Positions 33,198-41,699 of a stretch of 64,000 nt of DNA are shown piece after piece. The translations under genes were made by a program, and so were the position numbers. Source of the DNA: Saprospiraceae bacterium. GTDB lineage: Bacteria; Bacteroidota; Bacteroidia; Chitinophagales; Saprospiraceae. Location: the NCBI GenBank assembly GCA_020628475.1, contig JAHDFB010000011.1:1-64000 (forward strand), in the 5' to 3' direction. Under the pieces are notes generated by a model. That model saw nothing but the letters and a program-made list of their open reading frames with translations, did not search any database and was not told the DNA's origin. Numbering within the stretch: the stretch's first letter is position 1; every line of letters starts with the position of its first letter.

Positions 33198-34475
33198 TTA
33201 TGTTTTTCTTTTTTTCTTTTCTGCGGCAGGAAATAAAATATTATTGAGTATCAATCGATAACCCGGTGAATTCGGATGTAAGCTGAGGTCTGTTTCGGGA
33301 TCGCCTACATAGTGTTTATAATCCTCAGGGTCATGACCTCCATAAAAAGTCCAAGTTCCATAGCCTTGTGTTCCATGAATAAATCGAGTTTCGCTATTGC
33401 TTTTAGATTCTCCAAGAACGAGCACATGTGATTTGACATATTTTTTTCGGTAGGATGTGGTTTGTCCCATAAAACCTTTGATCGTGCGTGTGTGATTTTG
33501 AGTAAGCATAGTAGGAATGGGATCCCATTTGGCTGAAAAATCAAATAAACTGAAATAGTCATTTTCCGGTGTCGTTTTTCTTTTACGATTATCGATACTA
33601 GAGAACTCGTAGGTCATAGGATCCATGATCAGATCAAAATCTTCGAAGGCAAAGGTTTTCGAAAAATCTAATTGACTCTGGGCGTTTGGATCCGCACTAT
33701 CTCCATCATACACATTATGAACAATGTCCAGCCCTTCTGATGCTAAGGCAATGTCATAGGAATCAGTTGCCGAACACATGGCAAACATAAATCCACCACC
33801 TTCTACATATTCCTTGATTTTTTTGGCAACGCTCAGTTTTAATTGGGAAACTTTGGCAAATCCCAATGACTTAGCCAGTTCTTCCATCTTTCGTTGATTG
33901 GCACGATACCAAGGTTTGGTGTGTTGAGAAGCATAAAACTTTCCATATTGTCCTGTAAAATCCTCATGGTGTAGATGTAACCAGTCATATTGCGCTAATT
34001 TATCCTCTAATACCTCTCGATCATAGACCGTTTCGTAAGGAATTTCCGCATAGGTCAATACCATCGTCACAGCGTCATCCCAAGGTTGGATCTTTTCTCC
34101 TCGTGCATTGAAATCGGGTGTGTAAACGGCTATTTTAGGCGCTTTTTCTAATTTGATCACTTCTTGATTAACTTCAAGATTGGATATTTCTTGACGGATT
34201 AAACTGAATTTCGAGTTCGGAATTACCTCATATGTGATTCCGCGCACCTTACATTCTGCTTCAAATTTAGGCGTGTGTGCAAAAGCGAACGAACCGCCTC
34301 GGTAGTTCAACAACCAATACGCTTCCGCTTCTTGGGTCAATACCCAATAGGTTACACCATAGGCCTTTAGATGATCTCGCTGCTTATCATAATCCATAGG
34401 AATTAGGATATAGGACGCAAAAGATGTTCCTATACTGGTAAAGATGATCAGCAATAATATTCCCCACTTTTTCAT
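33198..34475 (-). CDS. Exported conserved Bacteroidota protein often labelled asparagine synthetase B
   Basis: A 425-residue protein with a signal peptide (WGILLLIIFTSIGTSFAS). The mature start ILIPMDYDKQRDHLKAYGVTYWVL and LLNYRGGSFAF are familiar from Bacteroidota proteins that databases name asparagine synthetase B. I see no PP-loop ATP site and no N-terminal glutaminase cysteine, so that name is unsupported. The middle part resembles type 1 glutamine-amidotransferase-like folds: KIAVYTPDFNARGEKIQPWDD, DWLHLHHEDFTGQYG, and VEGGGFMFAMCSATDSYDIAL, in which the Cys sits at a nucleophile-elbow-like place. It is exported, hence not a biosynthetic enzyme. Its true role is unknown. Confidence 0.65.
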   Translation of the reverse strand: MKKWGILLLIIFTSIGTSFASYILIPMDYDKQRDHLKAYGVTYWVLTQEAEAYWLLNYRGGSFAFAHTPKFEAECKVRGITYEVIPNSKFSLIRQEISNLEVNQEVIKLEKAPKIAVYTPDFNARGEKIQPWDDAVTMVLTYAEIPYETVYDREVLEDKLAQYDWLHLHHEDFTGQYGKFYASQHTKPWYRANQRKMEELAKSLGFAKVSQLKLSVAKKIKEYVEGGGFMFAMCSATDSYDIALASEGLDIVHNVYDGDSADPNAQSQLDFSKTFAFEDFDLIMDPMTYEFSSIDNRKRKTTPENDYFSLFDFSAKWDPIPTMLTQNHTRTIKGFMGQTTSYRKKYVKSHVLVLGESKSNSETRFIHGTQGYGTWTFYGGHDPEDYKHYVGDPETDLSLHPNSPGYRLILNNILFPAAEKKKRKT

Positions 34476-34489
34476 ATCTAAAAATTAAC

Positions 34490-34559
34490 CGTCCACAATG
34501 TAATAATGTAACAAATATAGCTTTATTAACATTGTAATATTGATGGACGTTTTTATCCA
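34490..34559 (-). promoter_or_regulatory. Inverted repeat enclosing a -7 box in a divergent promoter region
   Basis: CGTCCA (34490-34495) is complementary to TGGACG (34554-34559), with further pairing CAAT/ATTG and AATGT/ACATT inside. Within it the minus strand reads TATATTTG (34519-34512), a perfect TAnnTTTG -7 box for the gene at 34475, about 37 bases upstream of its start. The repeat could be an operator; in RNA form it could fold as a leader hairpin. Confidence 0.45.
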
Positions 34560-34671
34560 GCTGTTAAAATTCTGATAAAATTGATGGACTAGAACGATAA
34601 GACGTTTGGTTTGTTGAAATTTAGCCTAGAATATCGGTAATTTGTTGACGTATCATAAAAAATAGTAATTC

Positions 34672-36750
34672 TTGAGTAATTTTTCGCTTCAATATCCCAT
34701 GTGGTTTGTAGTATTCTGTTTGTTGGCAGGGTTTTTCTATGCCACATTTCTATATTACCGAGAACATAAATTTAATGATCATCATCCCATCTGGAAAATT
34801 CTATTGTATGTCCTTAGATTCTTGTCTATAGCTGGAATCTCGTTTCTTTTGTTGGGACCGTTAATGAAGCTGAATTCTGAGCAAATCAAAAATCCAACGA
34901 TTGTCATGATGCAAGATGCAAGTTCGTCTGTGCAAAGTGATGCCAAAACGGAATTTTTGAAAACGCTGCAACAAGAACTTTCTTCAACCTTTCAATTAGA
35001 TGCTTATCATTTTGATGATGCGGTACAGGAGGGATTAACAGATTCCCTAGATGGCCCAGTTACGAATTTATCGAAGGCATTTGAATTTTTGGATGAAACC
35101 TATGCGAATCAGAATTTAGGAGCGCTGATTATATCGACGGATGGTATTTTTAATGAGGGACAAAATCCTATCTATCAAAATACCAATATTACGGCGCCCA
35201 TCTATTTTATTGCACAAGGAGATACGACGCAAAAGAAGGATATCAGTATTAAACAATTGTATCACAATAAGATTGCCTACCTAGGGGATAAATTTGTGGT
35301 TCAAGCGGATGTTCAAGCTTATAATTTCAATAACACAAACACGAGCGTAGCGCTCTATAAACGTACCAATGGAAGTAGGAAACTTATCGAGAAAAAGCCG
35401 ATCCGAATCGCTTCTTCCAATTATTTTTCTACCTTTTCTTTTGAAGTACCAGCAGACCAAGTGGGTATTGTGAAATATGAAATTGAGATTCAAAACCGTT
35501 CAGGAGAATATAGTGTCGCCAATAATTCCAGGAGCTTTTTTATAGATGTGTTGGACGCTCGTCAGAAGATTTTGATTTTGGCGGATGCTCCTCATCCAGA
35601 CATTGCGGCATTAAAAACCATTATTACTTCGAATAAGAATTATGAGGTGAAGTCGGCTTTCGCCCAAAAAGATAGTCCGAATTTGGCAGATTACGATTTA
35701 GTTATTCTGCATAATTTACCGAGTTCTAAACATTCTATCCAATCAGAATTAGAACGATTAAACAGCTTAAAAAAGCCTAGAATGTTTATTGCGGGGACTC
35801 AAATATCAATTCCTTCTTTTAATCAGGCGCAGAATGTGTGTCGATTGACAGCCAATACGAGTAGTGTGAACGAAGTTCAAGCTCATGTTAAGGATGCTTT
35901 CAAATTATTCGAACAATCCGATGCTTTGAAAAACGAGGTCGCTAAATTTCCTCCTTTGAAATCAATGTTTGGAGAATATGAAGCAGATCCTAATGCTTCG
36001 ACGCTTCTAACGCAGAAAATTGGAAATGTTACCACCGATTATTCACTACTGTCTATTAGAAATCAATCTGGAATTCGTGAAGCGGTTATTACAGGAGAAG
36101 GCATTTGGAATTGGAGACTCTACAATTATTTACAATACAATAATTTCGATTTAATTAATGAACTGATGACCAAAACTATTCAGTACATTACGATCAAAGA
36201 AGATAAGCGCAAGTTTCGTGTTTCTAGTGCTGAAAATATCTATAAAACATTTGATCGCATTGCCTTCGATGCTGAGTTGTATAACGATTCGTATGAGAAA
36301 GTGAATGATGTAGATGCCTTTCTATCGGTAAAGAATTCCGATGGTCAAGAATATAATTATACCTTTTCAAAGATTGCAGATTTTTATCAAATTGATGCGG
36401 GTTCATTACCAGCTGGAAATTATAGCTTCCAAGGAACGGTAAATTACAATGGAAAACAATTGAACTCCTCTGGTAAATTTAGTGTACAAGATATCCTATT
36501 GGAACAATCCAACACAAGGGCTGATCATGCTTTGCTGAATGGATTAAATGAAAAGTATGGCGGTCAATTGTGGTACGATACTGATGCAGAAAAATTGCTC
36601 GAGATGATCAAGTCGGAGAGCCCATTGAAGCCTATTATTTATAATACCAGTAAAACAGAATCTGCATTGAATCTTCGATGGATTTTATTTTTATTGATCG
36701 GATTACTTTTCGTCGAATGGTTTGTTCGAAGATTTCTTGGATCCTATTGA
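34672..36750 (+). CDS. Membrane protein with periplasmic VWA-like (MIDAS) domain
   Basis: A 692-residue protein with helices at about 10-29 and 41-63, a large extracytoplasmic part, and a C-terminal helix (about 668-686, RWILFLLIGLLFVEWFVRRF). After helix two comes VMMQDASSSVQSD (Asp82, Ser84, Ser86), then GPVTNLSKAF and IISTDGIFNEGQNP: the DxSxS, Thr and TDG elements of a metal-ion-dependent adhesion site. The layout recalls BatA/BatB-type aerotolerance proteins, but two N-terminal helices precede one long beta-rich region. I accept the TTG at 34672 because the helix would start abruptly at the next ATG (34699). It probably works in envelope protein-protein contact. Confidence 0.75.
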   Translation: MSNFSLQYPMWFVVFCLLAGFFYATFLYYREHKFNDHHPIWKILLYVLRFLSIAGISFLLLGPLMKLNSEQIKNPTIVMMQDASSSVQSDAKTEFLKTLQQELSSTFQLDAYHFDDAVQEGLTDSLDGPVTNLSKAFEFLDETYANQNLGALIISTDGIFNEGQNPIYQNTNITAPIYFIAQGDTTQKKDISIKQLYHNKIAYLGDKFVVQADVQAYNFNNTNTSVALYKRTNGSRKLIEKKPIRIASSNYFSTFSFEVPADQVGIVKYEIEIQNRSGEYSVANNSRSFFIDVLDARQKILILADAPHPDIAALKTIITSNKNYEVKSAFAQKDSPNLADYDLVILHNLPSSKHSIQSELERLNSLKKPRMFIAGTQISIPSFNQAQNVCRLTANTSSVNEVQAHVKDAFKLFEQSDALKNEVAKFPPLKSMFGEYEADPNASTLLTQKIGNVTTDYSLLSIRNQSGIREAVITGEGIWNWRLYNYLQYNNFDLINELMTKTIQYITIKEDKRKFRVSSAENIYKTFDRIAFDAELYNDSYEKVNDVDAFLSVKNSDGQEYNYTFSKIADFYQIDAGSLPAGNYSFQGTVNYNGKQLNSSGKFSVQDILLEQSNTRADHALLNGLNEKYGGQLWYDTDAEKLLEMIKSESPLKPIIYNTSKTESALNLRWILFLLIGLLFVEWFVRRFLGSY

Positions 36751-37239
36751 TTCCTGTAATATTTTAATTTCAGTTGGCATAAGACTAAACGAAGATTGGT
36801 AGGTTATTTCATCCATTTCGAATACGAGCTTATACAGCATTTTTTCTTGTTCATTGATTTCTAATGTTTCCAATGCTACTACATCTTCGGAAGTATTAGA
36901 TCGCACCTTGATGGTCAGTTGCTCGAAATTGTAATTTTTGATGGTTTTGTTGTATATGAATGTATAGTCGTAAAAGACGCGCAAATCGCGTTTGCCGAAG
37001 ACCAGCGTTTCTTTTCCGAAAATGTTCCAAAGAATAATTTTAAAAAGAAATACGAGTAGAACGGATGGAATAAATAAAACGGCCAACAATGTGATGGGGT
37101 GGGCGCGCCAGAATATAATTAGCGCTAAACTCGATAGTAAAATAATCGAAAAAAGAACTAGGTAAAATATGGAATAACTGCTTTTTAATTTTCCTTCTAA
37201 TTCAATGATCGATTTGGCTCCTGCCTTTTTGAAATTCAT
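36703..37239 (-). CDS. Hypothetical membrane protein
   Basis: A 178-residue protein with two adjacent helices (YSIFYLVLFSIILLSSLALI about 22-42, ITLLAVLFIPSVLLVFLFKI about 49-68). A cytoplasmic beta-rich domain follows (ETLVFGKRDLRVFYDYTFIY, NFEQLTIKVRSNTSEDVVAL, MLYKLVFEMDEITYQ). The shape is like PH/bPH-type membrane domains, but I cannot assign it. Its 3' end overlaps the convergent VWA-like gene by 48 bases. Codon use looks like its neighbours. The terminator at 37272-37300 belongs to the gene upstream of it, so it should have its own promoter. Confidence 0.6.
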   Translation of the reverse strand: MNFKKAGAKSIIELEGKLKSSYSIFYLVLFSIILLSSLALIIFWRAHPITLLAVLFIPSVLLVFLFKIILWNIFGKETLVFGKRDLRVFYDYTFIYNKTIKNYNFEQLTIKVRSNTSEDVVALETLEINEQEKMLYKLVFEMDEITYQSSFSLMPTEIKILQESIGSKKSSNKPFDEK

Positions 37240-37263
37240 CTATGTCTGGGCTTTGGGCAAATA

Positions 37264-37300
37264 AACGAAAAAAACCTTCAATGAACTTCATTGAAGGTTT
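37264..37300 (-). terminator. Strong rho-independent terminator of the AT-hook gene
   Basis: A 14-base perfect stem: AAACCTTCAATGAA (37272-37285) with TTCATTGAAGGTTT (37287-37300). Read on the minus strand it is followed by a T7 tract. It lies 31 bases after the stop at 37332. Confidence 0.85.
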
Positions 37301-37331
37301 TATATTTCATTTCAACAGAATTGTTTCTGAT

Positions 37332-38669
37332 TTACTTGCCTCTATTTAAGGTGTTTTGAAGAGCTTTAAGTGCTTCCATTTTCCCTTCGGCTGCCAGTTT
37401 TGCTTGTTCTGGCCATGATTCTGTAGCAGCGATTCCAAATCTAGAATTTGCTTTTACTAAAAGCTTTTTAATTTTATCTGGACTTGTTTTGGACATTTTG
37501 CTAAAGGTACGGATTCCTCCATTTCTCAGAGCCTCTTCCATTTTTGGGCCGATTCCTTCGATTAGTTTAAGATCGTCTCTTTTACGTCCTCTGGTTTCTG
37601 CTGTTTTCGGTTTATTTTTAGATCCAGGCGGCCGTCCTCTTTTAGCTGGTGCCGTTGCAGCTGGAGTAGTTTTTACCTTATTTTTAGATCCAGGTGGTCT
37701 TCCTCTTTTAGCAGCTGGTTTAGACGTATCTGTGGTGGCTTTTGGTTTATTTTTAGATCCAGGCGGTCTTCCTCGTTTCGCTGGAGCTGTTGCAGCTGGA
37801 GTAGTTTTTGCCTTATTTTTGGATCCAGGTGGTCTTCCTCTTTTAGCAGCTGGTTTAGCCGCATCCGTAGTGGATTTCGCTTTGTTCTTGGATCCGACAG
37901 GTCTTCCACGTTTAGCAGCAGGCTTTGATTCAGCGGTAGCATCCGATTTGGTTGATCCAACAGGTCTTCCTCTTTTTTTACCAGAACTTGTTTTGACTGC
38001 TTTGTCTGCTAGTTTTATGGTCTTCGACTTCGATTTAGTATCCTTTGATTTGGTATCTTTCGATTTCGATTTTTTAGATTTATCCTTGGATTTTTTCTCC
38101 TTTTCGATTTTAGTTACTTTGGTCTCGACCTCAACGTTCTTCGTAATATCAACGATTTTCTTTTCTGCTTTACTACCAATAGAACTTAAAGAAACACTTG
38201 CTTTTTCCAGAACTTTATCACTTTCTGCTTTTGCCGAAAACGTTGCCTGTTTTTTGTCGATGTAGGTCGTTTCTTCGGCTATAGAAGATTTTTTAATTGG
38301 AGTTAATTTGTTGGCACTTGCTTGGACAATTGCTTTTGTTTCTGATTCTTCTAATCTTTTAGAAAGAATAGCCAATTTGCCTTCAGCCTCTTTGATTCTA
38401 GCTTCTCGATCACGAACGCGATTGTTCAGCAGGGATATTTCACCGTCTGCATTTGACCTAGCTTTTTTCGATTCCTCCAAATTCGATTCTAAGCTACTGA
38501 TTTGAGAAGTTAATTTAGCGCGATCTCTTTCGATTTCCACCACTCTTGATTTGTATTTAGAGTTGATGGCCATTCCGATTAATAGACCCAGAACCAGCGA
38601 GACCAGTGCAAGGACAATAATTAATGGAATAGATAGATTGGCTAAATCCACTAGATAGTTAAAATTCAT
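37332..38669 (-). CDS. Inner-membrane coiled-coil protein with six AT-hooks and a C-terminal HhH domain
   Basis: A 445-residue protein. An N-terminal helix (about 13-35, IPLIIVLALVSLVLGLLIGM) is followed by basic residues (SKYKSR), so the rest faces the cytoplasm. A coiled coil spans about 40-110. A Lys/Ser-rich stretch runs to about 225 (KSKDKSKKSKSKDTKS). Six AT-hook cores then follow at about 228-350: RGRPVG twice, then RGRPPGSKNK four times. The end (about 365-440) is a helix-hairpin-helix-like domain, LKLIEGIGPKMEEALRNGGI, of the kind fused to many Bacteroidota proteins. AT-hooks bind the minor groove of AT-rich DNA, so the protein could hold the chromosome to the membrane. It follows an OmpA-domain gene by 3 bases. 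The tether role is inference. Confidence 0.8.
   Translation of the reverse strand: MNFNYLVDLANLSIPLIIVLALVSLVLGLLIGMAINSKYKSRVVEIERDRAKLTSQISSLESNLEESKKARSNADGEISLLNNRVRDREARIKEAEGKLAILSKRLEESETKAIVQASANKLTPIKKSSIAEETTYIDKKQATFSAKAESDKVLEKASVSLSSIGSKAEKKIVDITKNVEVETKVTKIEKEKKSKDKSKKSKSKDTKSKDTKSKSKTIKLADKAVKTSSGKKRGRPVGSTKSDATAESKPAAKRGRPVGSKNKAKSTTDAAKPAAKRGRPPGSKNKAKTTPAATAPAKRGRPPGSKNKPKATTDTSKPAAKRGRPPGSKNKVKTTPAATAPAKRGRPPGSKNKPKTAETRGRKRDDLKLIEGIGPKMEEALRNGGIRTFSKMSKTSPDKIKKLLVKANSRFGIAATESWPEQAKLAAEGKMEALKALQNTLNRGK
37616..37985 (-). repeat. Tandem repeat encoding the AT-hooks (66/69-base units)
   Basis: The anchor GATCC recurs at 37621, 37687, 37756, 37822, 37891 and 37954, giving steps of 66, 69, 66, 69 and 63 bases. 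Alternate units are most alike, making a 135-base higher-order unit that codes for two hooks plus two linkers. The unit number is likely to vary between strains by slippage in frame. Confidence 0.85.
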
Positions 38670-38672
38670 AAA

Positions 38673-39356
38673 CTAATTTTTTTGTTTAATAAATAGTTCA
38701 ACGCGTCGATTAAGCGTTTTAGCTTCTGGCGTGTTACCACTTACCCTTGGGGAGCTATCTCCCTCAGATATTACTTTTATTTTTTCCTTACTAACATTTT
38801 TTGAGGTGAGAAGAGATTGTATAAATTCTGCTCTTTTTAATCCAATTTCATAGTTACTCTGGTCTCTTCCATTTGAGTTATCTGCATGTCCAATTAAAAC
38901 GATTTCATAATCTTCATTTAGCATAATGTTTGCAACGGAATCTAGATATTGATCAAACTGATCATTTTTAGGAAGTCTTGTACTATTTGGATTAAACTCA
39001 ATATACGCTTTTTCTAGAAAATCATCAAAAGAAATTGTTTCCTTATTACTATTAATAGGACTTTCGCTCTGCTCGTCCAAAGCCTTCTCTTCCGTATTTG
39101 ATTCAGTAATCTCTGCGGAATCATTATTTGACTTCCCTTCTTCAGAAGTTTCTGCTTCATATTGATCAGCGGATTCTACATCTTCAGTATGATCCACTTC
39201 TGTTGATTCAGAATCTACTTCATTGACAATTTCGACCAATTCCACATTATCATTTTTGCTCGATTGATCGATTTTTTTCTGTTGAAGATTATATATATAA
39301 TAGCACACTAAAGTGGTTATTATTGCCCAGATGATTCCATATATAATTGCACGCAT
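38673..39356 (-). CDS. Inner-membrane-anchored OmpA-domain protein
   Basis: A 227-residue protein. I chose the ATG at 39356: it places an uncleaved helix (IIYGIIWAIITTLVCYYIYN) at the very N terminus, while the frame continues 40 unlikely codons upstream. Residues about 30-110 form a very acidic Glu/Ser linker (ESTEVDHTEDVESADQYEAE). The OmpA-like domain (about 115-227) shows YIEFNPNSTRLPKNDQFDQY, IVLIGHADNSNGRDQSNYEI, GLKRAEFIQSLL and LNRRVELFIKQ, including the Asp and Arg that grip meso-diaminopimelate. The membrane anchor, periplasmic spacer and peptidoglycan-binding end resemble a wall anchor. It shares a transcript with the AT-hook protein 3 bases downstream. Confidence 0.8.
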   Translation of the reverse strand: MRAIIYGIIWAIITTLVCYYIYNLQQKKIDQSSKNDNVELVEIVNEVDSESTEVDHTEDVESADQYEAETSEEGKSNNDSAEITESNTEEKALDEQSESPINSNKETISFDDFLEKAYIEFNPNSTRLPKNDQFDQYLDSVANIMLNEDYEIVLIGHADNSNGRDQSNYEIGLKRAEFIQSLLTSKNVSKEKIKVISEGDSSPRVSGNTPEAKTLNRRVELFIKQKN

Positions 39357-39742
39357 AAGCTGTTTATTTACGTATAAAATTCTACATTTTCTTAACGACC
39401 ATAAAGCTTTTAGTCTATAAAAGTAAGAATCGCCAATTAGTAGGCATTCAAAAATTGTTCCTAAAATACTGTACATCTTATAATTCTTGAAATGTTTTGA
39501 ATTTTTTCGAGAAAACGATTATTCACAGCTTACCAATTCTAAGTATTAAAATTGTCAAGGCTCGAACCTCATATTAATAAAATCTTTAATATAAAATACT
39601 ATTGTTGCCTATGTGTTATGCCCATGTTTATTGACTTTGAAGTTTTTTTTAAAAAAAGATCTAAAAAAACGGAACGGAAGTAGAGGCTCATTACACTAAT
39701 AGAAAATGAACCATCCTTTTTTTAATTAGTAGGCATCCAATA
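39357..39742. other. 386-base AT-rich divergent promoter region
   Basis: No gene is seen. The region separates the divergent OmpA/AT-hook operon and comEC. It is very AT-rich and contains a T8A7 tract at 39643-39657, which would bend DNA or bind AT-hook-type proteins. TGACTTTG at 39632-39639 misses the TAnnTTTG consensus by one base. Confidence 0.4.
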
Positions 39743-41692
39743 ATGAGACGAATACCATTTTTTAGACTGTGCATTCCATTTATCATTGGAATTTTGGCGA
39801 ATGAATGGATGCCTGATTACTTCTTGATTAAAGCTGTCTGTCTTTGCATAAGTTTCATTGCATGTGGTATTCTATTTTATTATTCGAACAAACGATACCA
39901 TGCCATTAGACCTTTTGGAACGGTCCTTATGCTCTTTTCATGTTTGTTGGGATTAACCATCGCAGAACTGCAATCATTTGAAAATAACCGCTCGCATTAT
40001 ACACATTTTCTTGATGAACATATTTCGGAATATTTCATTAAAGCTGTTGTTTTAAAGAAGCTAGTAAAGCCCAATTCTACCAGCTATGAATGTAAAATTA
40101 CAGACTTGGAAAACGGGACTCTAATTCAACAGGTAGAAGGTTCCTTTATCCTTTATTCGGAGATCGATTCTTTAGAACAAGGGGATATCGTTTCCATGCA
40201 AGTTAGATTCTCAGAAATTGATGCACCAATCAATAAATTTAGTTTTGATTATCAATCTTTTCAAAGGAGAAAGAATCGAATTCATATGGTTTTTAATCCT
40301 AGAATTTTAAAGGTGCATCGGGATCGTTCCATAGTACAAAAACTACGCCTCAAAATAAAGGATAGCTTAGTAAAATTAAATATTCAACAGACACCAAAAT
40401 CTATATTGATGGCTATGCTTTTAGGTGATAAATCGGGAATCAAAGCCTTGGATCACGTATTTAGAGCTACGGGAACTTCTCATGTATTGGCTATTTCCGG
40501 TTTACATGTTGGTATTATTGCAGCCCTCTTAAATATGTTTTTTGGATTTTTAAAATCTAATTGGATTAGACTGCGATATGTTCTTATTATCCTTGGCGCT
40601 TGGTCTTTTTGTTTGGTGAGTGGCATGGCTCCATCTACAGTTCGGGCTTGTTTAATGGTTAGCTGTTATTTTATTGCTAAAATATTCAATGAAAAAGCCA
40701 ATGGATTAAATTTTTGCTTCGTAGCTGCTTTTTTTATGCTACTTATTGATCCATCTAAAATTTATGATATAGGATTTCAATTTTCCTTTCTAGCCATTTT
40801 GGGCATACTTCTTTATTTCGATGCGATTTATAAAGCATGGGTGTTTAGAGGATTCAAGGATCGACTTTGGCAAATGACGGCATTAACGCTTTCTGCCCAA
40901 GTCATGCTGACTCCTCTGAGCTTATATTATTTTCATGAATTTCCACTTCTATTTTTACCTGCTTCATTGATGGCCATACCGATAACCTTCGTCATCGTAT
41001 CGTCTGGCGTATTCGTTTTATTGATTGGTATGATTTCTGCTATTCCGGTATGGTTATCCGAATTATTAAATTGGTTAATCGTGTCCTTTATAGAATTGCT
41101 TCAAGTGCTGGCCAATATCGATCATTCGGTTATACAAGGATTGAATCCAAGCATATTGGAGCTAATTTTCTACTATCTTATTCTATTTTGTATTAGTGCA
41201 CATTATTATGTGCAAGGACTATTTTATAAGATCTTGATTGCCGCTCTTTTCTGTAGTCTATTAGTGGTTCAATTCTGGGAAAATAACCGTTTATTGGATA
41301 AGCAACTGGTTATATATGCACATGCTAAGAATATTCATTTGGATGTGATTTCAGCTGGCACTGCTTGGTGCTTAGATGAATCGACTTCATCGTTAGCTAG
41401 TGCAAAATGGTTTCGAGAACCGTATCATTTAAATGCTGGAGTAAGAGAGGTGAAACATGATTTCCTTCAGCTTGATTCGAATACAATAATTGAAGTGCTC
41501 GGTAAAAAAATATTGGTATTAAATCAGTATCAAGATACCCTTGCCTCCTATGACTATATACTGGTAAATACGAAATTGTCAACATTACCTAAAATAGAAG
41601 GCACGCCAGTAATTATTGACTTTGCATTAAATAATACATTAAGAAAATGTCATCCGAATATATTTTATAAACAACAAATTATCATACATTAA
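39743..41692 (+). CDS. comEC: ComEC/Rec2 family DNA-uptake channel protein
   Basis: A 649-residue inner-membrane protein. The N terminus has hydrophobic helices and a DUF4131-type soluble insert (about 60-185, with KAVVLKKLVKPNSTSYECKI). The Competence domain follows (about 215-490): SILMAMLLGDKSGI, ATGTSHVLAISGLHVGIIAA, CLVSGMAPSTVRACLMVS, DIGFQFSFLAILGILL, ALTLSAQVMLTPLSLYYFHE. These are the canonical blocks. The last 150 residues carry no metallo-beta-lactamase HxHxDH motif, so this is the short form of ComEC. It would carry single-stranded DNA across the inner membrane in transformation. An HhH membrane gene follows after 7 bases. Confidence 0.9.
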   Translation: MRRIPFFRLCIPFIIGILANEWMPDYFLIKAVCLCISFIACGILFYYSNKRYHAIRPFGTVLMLFSCLLGLTIAELQSFENNRSHYTHFLDEHISEYFIKAVVLKKLVKPNSTSYECKITDLENGTLIQQVEGSFILYSEIDSLEQGDIVSMQVRFSEIDAPINKFSFDYQSFQRRKNRIHMVFNPRILKVHRDRSIVQKLRLKIKDSLVKLNIQQTPKSILMAMLLGDKSGIKALDHVFRATGTSHVLAISGLHVGIIAALLNMFFGFLKSNWIRLRYVLIILGAWSFCLVSGMAPSTVRACLMVSCYFIAKIFNEKANGLNFCFVAAFFMLLIDPSKIYDIGFQFSFLAILGILLYFDAIYKAWVFRGFKDRLWQMTALTLSAQVMLTPLSLYYFHEFPLLFLPASLMAIPITFVIVSSGVFVLLIGMISAIPVWLSELLNWLIVSFIELLQVLANIDHSVIQGLNPSILELIFYYLILFCISAHYYVQGLFYKILIAALFCSLLVVQFWENNRLLDKQLVIYAHAKNIHLDVISAGTAWCLDESTSSLASAKWFREPYHLNAGVREVKHDFLQLDSNTIIEVLGKKILVLNQYQDTLASYDYILVNTKLSTLPKIEGTPVIIDFALNNTLRKCHPNIFYKQQIIIH

Positions 41693-41699
41693 ATTTTAC

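Noticed and set aside
37616..37985. CRISPR-like regular repeats
   Set aside because: The units are coding, in frame, with no constant short direct repeat separated by unique spacers.
37489..38265. Plus-strand ORF of 258 residues opposite the AT-hook gene
   Set aside because: Its Pro/Gly/Leu-rich repeats (LFLDPGGLPLL) are the mirror of the AT-hook repeat. The minus-strand frame has a membrane helix, coiled coil, AT-hooks and a HhH end, so this is an antisense shadow.
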